Of a stretch of DNA of 38,052 bases, positions 24,370 to 33,700 are shown piece by piece. Position numbers and translations under genes: made by a program. The notes under the pieces were generated by a model. It searched no databases. It was not told the DNA's origin and saw nothing but the letters and a program-made list of their open reading frames with translations. Positions within the stretch are counted from its first letter, which is position 1. Every line of letters begins with the position of its first letter. The stretch comes from Clostridia bacterium (GTDB lineage: Bacteria > Bacillota > Clostridia > Oscillospirales > Acutalibacteraceae), in the NCBI GenBank assembly GCA_017436255.1, contig JAFSDK010000014.1, positions 1 to 38,052 of the forward strand, written 5' to 3'.

Positions 24370-25995
24370 ATGAATTACAATCCCCAGCAGATTTTTGAAG
24401 AATATAGAAAGGGAGTAGTTTTCAAATCATCAATTGGTACCAAGGGATTATATGAGCAAAGTAGAGTTAACGAGCGCTTTTTTGTGGGGGACCAATGGTA
24501 CGGCTCTAAGTGTGGTAATGACCGACCGCTTGTACGGCACAATATTATAAAAAGAATAGGTGACTATAAGATGTCGGCTATTTTATCTAACAGAATTGAC
24601 ATCAACTATTCGGCAGAGGGTGTGCCCAATACACTTAACGTAATTAAAAATGTAAAATCGGCGCGTAAAAGTTTATCTCAAAATCCAATTAGTTTTGTGG
24701 GTGAGCGTGACGACAATGAAGTATCACTTATGATGTCGGCACTAAACGATTATCAAAAGGTTACGGCCGAGCGCGTTAATTTTGATTCAATTGCCGAGCA
24801 GGCGCTTAGAGAAGCGTACATAAGCGGTACGGCAGTTGTATACACTTATTGGAATCCTAATATTTCAACAGGGCTTTATGCCGACGATGGCCGCACAACC
24901 GCAATTAAGGGTGATATTGAGTGCGAAACTTTAAGCATTGAAAACGTATATTTCGGTGACCCTTATATTACCGATATACAGCAGCAACCCTTTATTATAA
25001 TTGCGACAAGGAGTGATATTGATTCGGTCAAACGTGAGGCGGTTTTATATGGCCAAAATCATGAAGTAGAGCATATAAAACCCGATAACTTTTCGGACGA
25101 AAACAAAAAGGTAACGGTGCTTACTCGTCTATGGAAAGAGTGGGACGAGTTTGGTAATTACCGTATCTTTGCCAAGAAGGTAACTGATGGAGCCGTTATA
25201 AGGGAGAAATGGGATATAGGCGTACGTCTTTATCCGCTTGCGCAGTTCTGTTGGGAAAGAAGAAAAAACTCTGCTTATGGTGACAGTGAAATAACCTATC
25301 TTATACCCAATCAAATTGCAATTAATCGTATGATAACGTCGGGCGTATGGTCAACTATGTCTACAGGTATGCCCGCAATGGTGGTTAATGGCGACGTTGT
25401 TGCCGGTGAAATCACCAATGACCCCGGTCAGATAATCAAGGTTTTTGGTAGCGGTGAAGATGTGGCAAACGCTATAAAATATGTAACTCCACCCGATAAT
25501 TCGGCAAACTTTTACGGTGTAATAGAGCCGTTTATAAACAATACGTTAGCACAAAACGGCGCAGGAGCGGCGGCGCTTGGTGACGTTGACCCTAATAATA
25601 CTTCTGCAATTATAGAACTTAAAAATGCCGCACGTATGCCACTACAATTATTTGAGAGAAGATATTTTACCTTCCTTGAAGAAATTTCAAGAATTTGGGC
25701 AGAATTCTGGATAACCCAGTATGGTAACCGCAAAATAAAAATAACCGACGAAAACGGCACTTGGTATCTTGATTTCAATGGAGATAGATATAAAGATATT
25801 ATTATTTCGGTTAAGGCTCAAATTAGTGCAAAAAATAAGGTCAGTGATGAGCGCACCTACGAAATACTTGAAAAACTGTTGGATAAGGGTGTAATTACCC
25901 CAAAACAATATCTTAAATGGTTACCGGATGGTAGTGTTTCGGAGGTATCAAGGCTTATAAGTGAATTGGAGGATATTAATTATGACAGGGCGTGA
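24370..25995 (+). CDS. Phage portal protein
   Basis: This 541-residue protein forms the ring through which DNA enters. Features typical of portals: an N-terminal segment with NERFFVGDQWYG (near 30-46) and RPLVRHNIIKRIGDYKMSAI (50-72), a central wing region, LIPNQIAINRMITSGVWSTM (near 313), and a crown/stem region rich in FINNTLAQNGAGAAALGDVDPNNTSAIIELKNAARMPL (near 390-425). It resembles P22/podovirus-type portals more than HK97 ones, which is inference. It lies after, not before, the capsid gene, an inverted order. The gene overlaps the next one by 14 bp. The strong site AAAGGAGG precedes ATG 24370. Confidence 0.8.
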   Translation: MNYNPQQIFEEYRKGVVFKSSIGTKGLYEQSRVNERFFVGDQWYGSKCGNDRPLVRHNIIKRIGDYKMSAILSNRIDINYSAEGVPNTLNVIKNVKSARKSLSQNPISFVGERDDNEVSLMMSALNDYQKVTAERVNFDSIAEQALREAYISGTAVVYTYWNPNISTGLYADDGRTTAIKGDIECETLSIENVYFGDPYITDIQQQPFIIIATRSDIDSVKREAVLYGQNHEVEHIKPDNFSDENKKVTVLTRLWKEWDEFGNYRIFAKKVTDGAVIREKWDIGVRLYPLAQFCWERRKNSAYGDSEITYLIPNQIAINRMITSGVWSTMSTGMPAMVVNGDVVAGEITNDPGQIIKVFGSGEDVANAIKYVTPPDNSANFYGVIEPFINNTLAQNGAGAAALGDVDPNNTSAIIELKNAARMPLQLFERRYFTFLEEISRIWAEFWITQYGNRKIKITDENGTWYLDFNGDRYKDIIISVKAQISAKNKVSDERTYEILEKLLDKGVITPKQYLKWLPDGSVSEVSRLISELEDINYDRA

Positions 25996-26323
25996 CGTTT
26001 ATTTTATAGTATCGGGTATGTTGGGTTATGACCCTACACCAACATTAAACGGTGCTAACGAAATTATGGCTAAAAACACTGTTACGGCAATTAACCGCGT
26101 TTTAGATGATCTCACAGATAAGCAAACGCACATTAAAAAACTTAATGATGAAATAACAGAAGATAAGGGTTTAAAGGACGCACTCATATACGGTGTTGCA
26201 ATGTTCTTAGCGTTAATAGATGGTGATGCCGTAAAGCAGAGTGCCTATTGTGCAATTTATAATGCGAAACGAAAACGATACAAAAGTACAGTGACGTCGG
26301 TTAAGGACGTTATGCCAAGGTAG
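25982..26323 (+). CDS. Putative head-tail connector / neck protein
   Basis: This 113-residue helical protein follows the portal with a 14-bp overlap, the usual slot for a gp6/gp4-type adaptor. GYDPTPTLNGANEIMAKNTVTAINRVLDDL (15-45) and the Ala/Leu-rich helix near 70-85 suit that role, but there is no diagnostic motif. ATG 25982 is fixed by GGAGGA at 25968-25973; the ATG at 25961 lies inside the portal gene with no site. Confidence 0.5.
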   Translation: MTGRDVYFIVSGMLGYDPTPTLNGANEIMAKNTVTAINRVLDDLTDKQTHIKKLNDEITEDKGLKDALIYGVAMFLALIDGDAVKQSAYCAIYNAKRKRYKSTVTSVKDVMPR

Positions 26324-26332
26324 GTGCAACAT

Positions 26333-28378
26333 ATGAAATATCCTAAAATCAGTAGTTCGAAACCTAAAGCATATCTTTACGAAGATTTTTCCTTAGGATT
26401 AGGCGCACCAAAATCTGTGCTTGAGAATTGCAATAATTTTTACTATTTCAACGGTAAGTTTACAACCCGTAAAACATTATCAACTTCAGAAAATGATATT
26501 ATACACACAACAATTAACTCCCAATCAGCAAATTTTGAACTCACCGATTCAACTATATTTTTAAATGGCGAATATCATCGTGTAGGTATTATCATAACAA
26601 CTGATGAAATGTCTTATACAGATTATAATTTTGTATTTATAAGTCATAATTCAGAACATATAAATGCAGGTAATATCCGATTTTCACGAGTTTCATCAAG
26701 CGAATTTAACCGTCCACGTTCAATAATGGTGTTTTCGGGTGAGCCAACTAACGGAAAGGGTATATACGCTTTTATTGATGTTAATACACCAAATGGAGAT
26801 AACGTTTTGCAGATTTATGAACTTAATTATAATATGTCACATTGGTACAGAATTGAGCAAGAAGACACTTATATACCCGATTACTATATAAACGGTAGGG
26901 GAACTATGTACGGTGAATCTGAAGAAACGTATCCTACACCACAATTTAAAGAACCGATAAATATGCTTAACCCCAAATACAATTGTTATTTTACAAGCGA
27001 CGGTGTATCATCGGCATTTGTATTACCTACAAAGCAAATGAGTTTAAGCGATACTGACGGGTTAGATATTTTTTTAAGTCTGCCTAACGGTCAAAAATAT
27101 GTTTGGAATATTAACGGAAAAAGTTTAATCTCAGATGAAAAAGTAGTTGGAGAATATTCAGTTTGGGTATCATTTAATGCTTTAAGTGGCGGCCTTACCT
27201 TTATGAGTTCGCCTAGTGGATTTGTGCCGCCGCGTTCTGAGGGACTTACCAATAATTTAAAAGTTACCGTAAAAAATTTTAATAAATCATATCACGATAG
27301 AATAGCGGGTATGAAAAAAGCATTATGGTACGGTACGGGTAATTCAGGTTCAAGGCTTTGTATTACGGGTAACGATTCCTTTCCGTCACTTGTACTTATA
27401 AGTCAAAAAGACCAATCGCTTTATTTTCCGGATACCAATCAATTTTTTGTGGGTGACCCTGCACAAAGGGTGACCGCACTTGCAAGGCAGAATAAATCAA
27501 TAATTATGTTTAAAGAAAAGGAGATTTATTCTGCATACTATACGTCGGGTAACTTCGCCATTACAAATATTCATTCATCAGTAGGTTGCGATTTACCACA
27601 CACGGTGTCGCTTTGTGATAACCGTCTTGTGTGGACAAATTTAAACGGTGAAGTATATATGCTGTCAAGTCTCAGTCAGTATAGTGCCACAGCAGTTTAC
27701 AAATTATCGAACAATATTTCATCAATTCTTAAAGGCGAAAACAGGGACGATATGACTATGGCTTGCGCCTGCACCGATAACGATAAATATATGCTTTTTA
27801 TTAAAAATAGGGCATACGTTATGGATTACCATGCGGCTATTAAAAAAAGTACAAGCAGTTTTATCAGTTCGGTGGCGTGGTACAGATGGACTTTCCCTTT
27901 GCCAATAAATATAACGGCGTGTTTTGCGTTTGATAAGGGTGTTACGCTTGTTTGCAGCACCGCTTCTCAAAAACATTACTGCCACTATCTGTCACGTCTG
28001 GATAGTGATGATAGGTGCGATAAGATTTTCTACGCTTTATCTGAAGAAGATTTTGTTATAAAGAGCGAGCCGGTCTTAAGCACAATTGAAACGGTGCTTT
28101 TAGACGGTGATTCACCCGAGCAAAACAAACTATACACAGATTTATATCTTAGATTATTTGCTGAAGAAGATGTGCATATAGATTACCGTTCGTGCGATGG
28201 TGATATATTAAAGTCGGCGGTAATAAATATAGAATATAACAGGGTAAAACTGCCTAAAGCATATAGGCTATTGCCGTTAATACGTTCGCCACAACTTAAA
28301 CTTTGTGTTTCTTTTAGGGGTGCCGCAGAGTTTGAGGGTCTGGTTTTTTATATAAATAAATTATCTAAAATGCATTAG
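26333..28378 (+). CDS. Large phage structural protein, possibly P22 gp10-like tail hub
   Basis: This 681-residue protein has no membrane segment or signal peptide. A repetitive beta-rich body between about 320 and 560 (IAGMKKALWYGTGNSGSRLCITG... IIMFKEKEIYSAYYTSG... RLVWTNLNGEVYMLSSLSQYS... KYMLFIKNRAYVMDYH) resembles the propeller-like 'stabilisation' hub proteins of short-tailed phages. That comparison is from recall and needs a profile search. The start is ATG 26333, since GTG 26324 lies in the GGTAGGTG ribosome region right after the upstream TAG. It sits after the connector, where a tail hub belongs. Confidence 0.55.
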   Translation: MKYPKISSSKPKAYLYEDFSLGLGAPKSVLENCNNFYYFNGKFTTRKTLSTSENDIIHTTINSQSANFELTDSTIFLNGEYHRVGIIITTDEMSYTDYNFVFISHNSEHINAGNIRFSRVSSSEFNRPRSIMVFSGEPTNGKGIYAFIDVNTPNGDNVLQIYELNYNMSHWYRIEQEDTYIPDYYINGRGTMYGESEETYPTPQFKEPINMLNPKYNCYFTSDGVSSAFVLPTKQMSLSDTDGLDIFLSLPNGQKYVWNINGKSLISDEKVVGEYSVWVSFNALSGGLTFMSSPSGFVPPRSEGLTNNLKVTVKNFNKSYHDRIAGMKKALWYGTGNSGSRLCITGNDSFPSLVLISQKDQSLYFPDTNQFFVGDPAQRVTALARQNKSIIMFKEKEIYSAYYTSGNFAITNIHSSVGCDLPHTVSLCDNRLVWTNLNGEVYMLSSLSQYSATAVYKLSNNISSILKGENRDDMTMACACTDNDKYMLFIKNRAYVMDYHAAIKKSTSSFISSVAWYRWTFPLPINITACFAFDKGVTLVCSTASQKHYCHYLSRLDSDDRCDKIFYALSEEDFVIKSEPVLSTIETVLLDGDSPEQNKLYTDLYLRLFAEEDVHIDYRSCDGDILKSAVINIEYNRVKLPKAYRLLPLIRSPQLKLCVSFRGAAEFEGLVFYINKLSKMH

Positions 28379-28387
28379 GGGTATTTT

Positions 28388-29551
28388 ATGAAAAGAGTGT
28401 CGGTAATTATTATTTGTATCTGTTTAATGCTTTGCGGTTGTGCATCAGAAAAGCAACATATAAAACAGCAAGAGAGTGAAAAAACACTCAAAGGCATTTG
28501 GATAACGTACAACGAGTTATCTGCTTTTTCGAGTTCGCCACTTGGGTTTGTTGACGCATTTCAGCAGGCGGTAGAGCGGGCGAAAAGCAGCGGCACAAAT
28601 GCATTTTTTGTACATACACGCGCATTTTGTGATGCTATTTACAGTAGCGAGTTTTTTCCGTTTGCCAAATATATTCTGCCAAGTGAAACCGATATTCTTA
28701 AAACTATGATAGATATTTGCCACCAAAACGGCATAGAGTTTCACGCTTGGATAAACCCATATCGCATATCTACGGCAAGCAGTGAAGTTAACACTCTGCC
28801 TGAAAATAGCCCCGCAAAACAGTGGCTTACCGATGATGATTCTAATAATGATAAAAATATCTGCTTTACCGAAAACGGCATATACCTAAACCCCGCCGAG
28901 AGTGAGTGCAAAAAACTTGTTCTTGACGGGGTAAGGGAAATACTTAAAAATTACGACGTTGACGGCATACATATTGATGATTATTTTTATCCAACTACCG
29001 ACGAACAATTTGATAAGGTTAGTTATGAAAACTACGTAAATACTCACGAAATGCCGTTAACACTTGACGAGTGGCGGCGCAAAAACGTAAGCAGTCTTAT
29101 AAATTCTATATACTGCACAGTAAAGACGCATAGTCGCGATATTGTGTTTGGTGTAAGCCCTGCTGCTGATATCAACCGAAACTATAATCAACTTTATGCC
29201 GATGTTGAGGGTTGGATAGGCGGCGGATATATCGACTATATTATGCCGCAGTTGTATTTTGGGTTTGAGTACCCTGACGAGCAATTTTGCTTTGATAATC
29301 TGCTTACTAAATGGATTGATATAACGGCAGGTAAGGACGTTAAACTTTATTGCGGACTTAGCAGTTATAAAATCGGTACAACGTCAGAGCCTGATAAAGA
29401 GGAATGGAAAAATCGCGACGATATTTTAGCAAGACAGATAAAACTGCTTAAAGAAAATCACGTGTCGGGATATGTTTTTTTCTCATACTCATCACTTTTT
29501 TCTAACGAAGAACTTAATAAAAAACAACTCGATAACATAAAAAGGGAGTAA
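28388..29551 (+). CDS. Glycosyl hydrolase-like (GHL10/DUF187) lipoprotein
   Basis: This 387-residue protein has a lipoprotein signal peptide (MKRVSVIIICICLMLCGC; lipid-modified Cys at residue 18 in LCGC). The body is the GHL10 TIM barrel: GIWITYNELSAF near 38, NAFFVHTRAFCDAIYSS near 70, FHAWINPYRIST near 118, VDGIHIDDYFYPT near 196 (putative catalytic Asp residues) and YIDYIMPQLYFG near 285. Homologues are thought to act on cell-wall or exopolysaccharide glycans. It is unusual between phage structural and lysis genes; it could thin the wall for particle release. The gap to the structural gene is 9 bp. Confidence 0.85.
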   Translation: MKRVSVIIICICLMLCGCASEKQHIKQQESEKTLKGIWITYNELSAFSSSPLGFVDAFQQAVERAKSSGTNAFFVHTRAFCDAIYSSEFFPFAKYILPSETDILKTMIDICHQNGIEFHAWINPYRISTASSEVNTLPENSPAKQWLTDDDSNNDKNICFTENGIYLNPAESECKKLVLDGVREILKNYDVDGIHIDDYFYPTTDEQFDKVSYENYVNTHEMPLTLDEWRRKNVSSLINSIYCTVKTHSRDIVFGVSPAADINRNYNQLYADVEGWIGGGYIDYIMPQLYFGFEYPDEQFCFDNLLTKWIDITAGKDVKLYCGLSSYKIGTTSEPDKEEWKNRDDILARQIKLLKENHVSGYVFFSYSSLFSNEELNKKQLDNIKRE

Positions 29552-29554
29552 AAA

Positions 29555-29836
29555 ATGAGTGAAGGAATAATTTCTGCCTTATTAGCACTAATGGGCACGA
29601 TGATGGGTACCTTCGGCGGAATTATTACTTCAAGCAAGCTTACAAATTATAGACTTGAACAGCTTGAAAAGAAGGTTGATAAACATAATAATTTTGCTCT
29701 GCGAATACCCGTCATTGAAGAAAAAATTAAAACGGTACAGCAAAGGGTACTGAATATTGAAGAAAAGGGGAATATATATGAAAATTTCAAAATGGACGAT
29801 TGTCCGCACAATTATGACCGCTTTGGTGATTGTTAA
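29555..29836 (+). CDS. Small phage lysis-associated protein (XhlA-like)
   Basis: This 93-residue protein has an N-terminal hydrophobic segment (about 4-28, LLALMGTMMGTFGGII) and SSKLTNYRLEQLEKKVDKHNN, which forms an amphipathic coiled coil typical of small proteins beside Firmicute phage holins. The C-terminal 20 residues overlap the start of the holin gene by 59 bp. Exact biochemical role is unknown. Confidence 0.7.
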   Translation: MSEGIISALLALMGTMMGTFGGIITSSKLTNYRLEQLEKKVDKHNNFALRIPVIEEKIKTVQQRVLNIEEKGNIYENFKMDDCPHNYDRFGDC

Positions 29837-30029
29837 TTTAATCTTAAAATCGTTTGGTATTTCGGTTATAAACGTTAGTGAAAATTCAGTTGTAGCATTT
29901 GTTGAGGTAGCGGTAGAAATTGCCGCAATCGCTTGTTCGTGGTGGTACAATAACTCGTTTACCGAAAAGGCAAAAAAGGCCGATGAATTTTTTAAATCTT
30001 TAAAAGAAAATGGTGAACAAGATGTTTAA
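29778..30029 (+). CDS. Phage holin (phiLC3-type)
   Basis: This 83-residue protein has two hydrophobic segments (about 8-28 and 40-60) and the motif VAVEIAAIACSWWYNNSFTEKAKKADEF, characteristic of phiLC3-type holins. It should form the membrane lesion that releases the amidase. I choose ATG 29778 (MKISKWTIVR) after AAAAGGGG, not ATG 29757. It overlaps both neighbours. Confidence 0.82.
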   Translation: MKISKWTIVRTIMTALVIVNLILKSFGISVINVSENSVVAFVEVAVEIAAIACSWWYNNSFTEKAKKADEFFKSLKENGEQDV

Positions 30030-30729
30030 AATTGCGTTAAATGCAGGCCACTATTTAAAGACCTCGGGTAAACGCTGTCTTAAAAAACTTGACAAAAACG
30101 AAACGCGCGAGTGGGTGCTTAATAATCGTATTTGCGATATGGTTGAGAAAAATCTCAAGGCGTATACAGGTTACAGTCTGCTTCGTATTGATGATACAAG
30201 CGGCAAAACTGATATATCGGTTGAAAAGCGTGCAAAAAAGGCAAACGATTTTGGTGCTGATATTTACCTGTCACTTCACCACAACGCAGGTATAAAGGGT
30301 GGTAAAGGTGGTGGTATTATGGTTTACACCTACCTAAACGTAGATGAAACAACCAAAAAACTTCAAAAGACGGTATACGATAAACTTATCAAGCATACAG
30401 GTCTTAAGGGTAACCGCTCGGAACCGCTTGCCAAGGCAGATTTTGCCGAGTGTCGACTCACAAAAATGCCCGCCATACTTATTGAAAACGGGTTTATGGA
30501 CTCGGCAACCGACGTTCCCGTTATTTTAAGTGAGGAGTTTGCATTTAATTCTGCCAACGCCATAACCGAGGCAATAGTTTCATTTGGTGGTCTTAAAAAG
30601 GTGCCGCAAGATTCCACTTTGTATTGTGTTCAGGTGGGCGCCTTTGCAAATAAATCCAACGCCGAAGCTTTAGTAAAAAAACTTAAAGTTGCGGGTTTTA
30701 GCGCAACAATAAAAAGTGAAAAGAAATAG
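30022..30729 (+). CDS. N-acetylmuramoyl-L-alanine amidase with SPOR domain (endolysin)
   Basis: This 235-residue protein is a zinc amidase (Amidase_3) that cleaves the lactyl-peptide bond of peptidoglycan. The zinc/catalytic residues lie in ALNAGHYLKTSG (near 5), the Glu of NETREWVLNNRI (near 29), SLHHNAG (near 78) and ILIENGFMDS (near 150). The last 40 residues (STLYCVQVGAFANKSNAEAL) form a SPOR domain that binds denuded glycan. It has no signal peptide, so release needs the holin. ATG 30022 lies within the holin's 3' end (8-bp overlap), with GGTGA upstream. Confidence 0.9.
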   Translation: MFKIALNAGHYLKTSGKRCLKKLDKNETREWVLNNRICDMVEKNLKAYTGYSLLRIDDTSGKTDISVEKRAKKANDFGADIYLSLHHNAGIKGGKGGGIMVYTYLNVDETTKKLQKTVYDKLIKHTGLKGNRSEPLAKADFAECRLTKMPAILIENGFMDSATDVPVILSEEFAFNSANAITEAIVSFGGLKKVPQDSTLYCVQVGAFANKSNAEALVKKLKVAGFSATIKSEKK

Positions 30730-30772
30730 TTTTATTGGTTGTCCGAGTTATAAACTTTGGCAACCAATAAAA
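30730..30772 (+). other. Long hairpin in the gap before the RHS gene
   Basis: TTTTATTGGTTG at 30730-30741 pairs with CAACCAATAAAA at 30761-30772 (12 bp), extended by an imperfect inner stem. No T-run follows it on the + strand, so it is not a normal terminator. It could stabilise mRNA or tune RHS translation, since the RBS begins three bases later. Confidence 0.55.
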
Positions 30773-30787
30773 GAAAGGAATTAAAAT

Positions 30788-33700
30788 ATGTTAGAAAAAA
30801 TCATAACAGGCTCAGATTTTCAAATCTACAATTATCGTTCAGGATGCATATTGCCATTAAATGATCACATTGTCGGAAAAATTGCAAGCGATGACGTTTA
30901 TGATACATACCGAACCTATATGTCATTTAATACGCCTAGTATTTTAGCAGGTAAGCGAATTAAAAAAGCGACCCTCACTTTAACGCAAATTTCAGGCGAG
31001 GTTGGCGGAAATGAAAATTGCCGAATTGGTCTATTTGAGTGTGAAAGTTACTTTGAAGTAGGACCGCTTATTGATTATGGCGAACCGACGTTTTTGGATA
31101 CCGCAGTTTTACAATCGGGTGAAAATTTAAAATATACTTTTGACATCACAAAGTTGTTAAGATGTTTTTCAAGAACAGAAATGATTACCGCTTTTGGAAT
31201 AAAACTTCTTGATGAATCTATCGAATCTACGGTAAATGTTTTGTTTGACGGTATAGACGGTCAGAACTCGCCAATTATTACAGTAGAATACGAAAACAAT
31301 TTTGCCGTTGGAACTTCGTATCAAACACACACCCACCAATTGTGCAGAATGGGTAGCGGTAGTGTAGATATTGCCGAATGTAATTTGATGTTTGAACTTG
31401 AAGATTATTCTTGGGGTGGCAATCGTATGCCTATTTCTATTAGGCATTTATACAATACTACTTTGTATAATCAACAGTATAGTAACAATCCGTCAATAGA
31501 CCTTAACGTTGCCTCATTTTCGGCAATGAAGTTAGGTCTTGGCTGGCGACTTAATATTATGCAGAGTATGGTAGCGCACACTTTCAGATATGACGGCAAG
31601 GAATATACAGGATATATTCATACAGGCGAAAGCGGCGAGGAAACATTATTTAAGCCTAAGCAAGCGACTGAAAACGCGGACGTAACACAAACAAACCTTA
31701 ATATTTTTGAAGATGTAAATGATGAGGAAACAGTATATGATGCCGATAACCGCACACTTAACATAGGTGGCGAAAATCATATCTTTGATGAGTGCGGTAG
31801 ACTTATAAAAATTATTGATGAGTATAAAAATGAGATGGTTATTACCTATCAGGACGGTAAAATTGTTAGCGCTAAGGATGGCGCGGGAAGAGAGTTTATC
31901 TTTAGATATAATAGTGACGATTTTTTAAGCACAATTGTTGCGCCTGATACTTCACATATTATTTATACTTATAGTTCGGACAGGCTGTGCGATATATTCT
32001 ATTCGGGCGGTGAATCGCTTAGATTCAACCATACAACCGACGGCAGGATAAATGACGTAACCGTTTACGAAGCAAATGGTACTGCGGCTAAACAATACGT
32101 CTATGATTATAGGGCAAAAGGCATTTATGGTGTTAATGAATACGGTGTGAAAAATGGTTTATTTACTAGAGGTAGTTATGCACAATATATGATGTTTTAT
32201 TATGATAATAAAACATCTATGGGATTTACCGCATACGAGGATGACGGTACAACGCTGAGTCAGTCATACAATACGTTATATTTGTTTGATGACGATGGCA
32301 ACCTTATAAGCCAGACTGTAACTAACAACGGCGTTACTATGGGTGCCGAGGGATTCGATCCGACTTCGAGCAATAGTACGGGTATTATGGCAAATAAAGG
32401 AAATTTGCTAACAAATCATAACTTTGATTCGGCAGATAATTGGCATTATACTGTGCCTGACGGTATTACGTGTGAAGTGCTTAATGATGAAAAAACAGCG
32501 CTTTACGGCAACACCGTACTTAAGGTAAAAAGTGAAAATGGACATATCTACGATAGAGGTATTTATCAAATGTCGGGCGCTTTGCCGATAGGTAAATATA
32601 CCTTCTCGGCTTATGTAAAAATACCGCAGAATTTTGAAGGCGGTGGTGATGCCGGTGCTTATTTGTGCGTGAACGACGATAGTGATAACGTAATTGCAGT
32701 AAGCGAACATTTTGGCAAAAAGAGTGACGGATTTATTCGTCTTGCTTGCACGTTTAATATAGATACCGAGTCGGAGGTTGCTCTCAAAATTTTGCTTGAC
32801 GGCAAGGGTGAAATACATCTTGATGCAGCACAACTTGAGAATAACGAATTTGCAAATGAGTATGATTTGTTAACAAACGGCAATTTTGAGTGCGGCAGTT
32901 TGGCTTGGTCGCTTAGCGAAAATGCTGAGATAACTAATGAAAACCGTTTTAATATGCAAAAATCACTAAAATTAGTGGGTGATTTTAAAAATATATGTAC
33001 CGCAGAGCAGACAGTAAACGTCAAAAGAGATGCAACAACACGAGAAAGTTTTACCCTTTCGGGTTGGGCAAAGGGCGTCGGTGTGTCGGACGGAATAGCA
33101 CAACATTGTCTTAAGGCGGTTGTGAAATATACCAATGCAACTATTGAGGATGACGTATTTACTGCGTTCTTTGCGCCCAACATTGATGAGTGGCAGTACG
33201 TATCCTTACAGTTTGCCAAAAAGAAGTTTGCTACGGTTGAACAATTAAAAATTATTTGCGATTACAGTTATAATAACGGCACTGCATATTTTGATGCCGT
33301 ATCACTAAACCGTGACGGTATCGAAAAGAACCTCACCGCAGAAGATTTTAAAGACGAGGAGGAAGAAACTACCGAGAGCGAGGAAAACTCGGTCAATTCA
33401 TCGGGCGAACAGGAGGAAAAAGATGAATTTGAGGAGGCAATAGATGCATTTGGTAATGCACTTACCGAAACCACCTTTAATGACGAGGACTTTGGTACTA
33501 TCTACCGTAGTTTTGCATACGGTGAAAACGGCAACGATTTAATTGCCGAAACAGATGCCTTGGGTAATATTACCGAGTATGACGTCGATGTTAATACTTC
33601 GAGAAATAAGGTAATTACCGACCGACTCGGCAATAAAACGGCGTATGAATATGACGTAAACGGCAGAACTACACGTGTTACAAGCAAAACCGCCGGTAAT

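Noticed and set aside
30730..30772. Intrinsic terminator before the RHS gene
   Set aside because: The stem is followed by A and G residues, not by a T-run, on the + strand.
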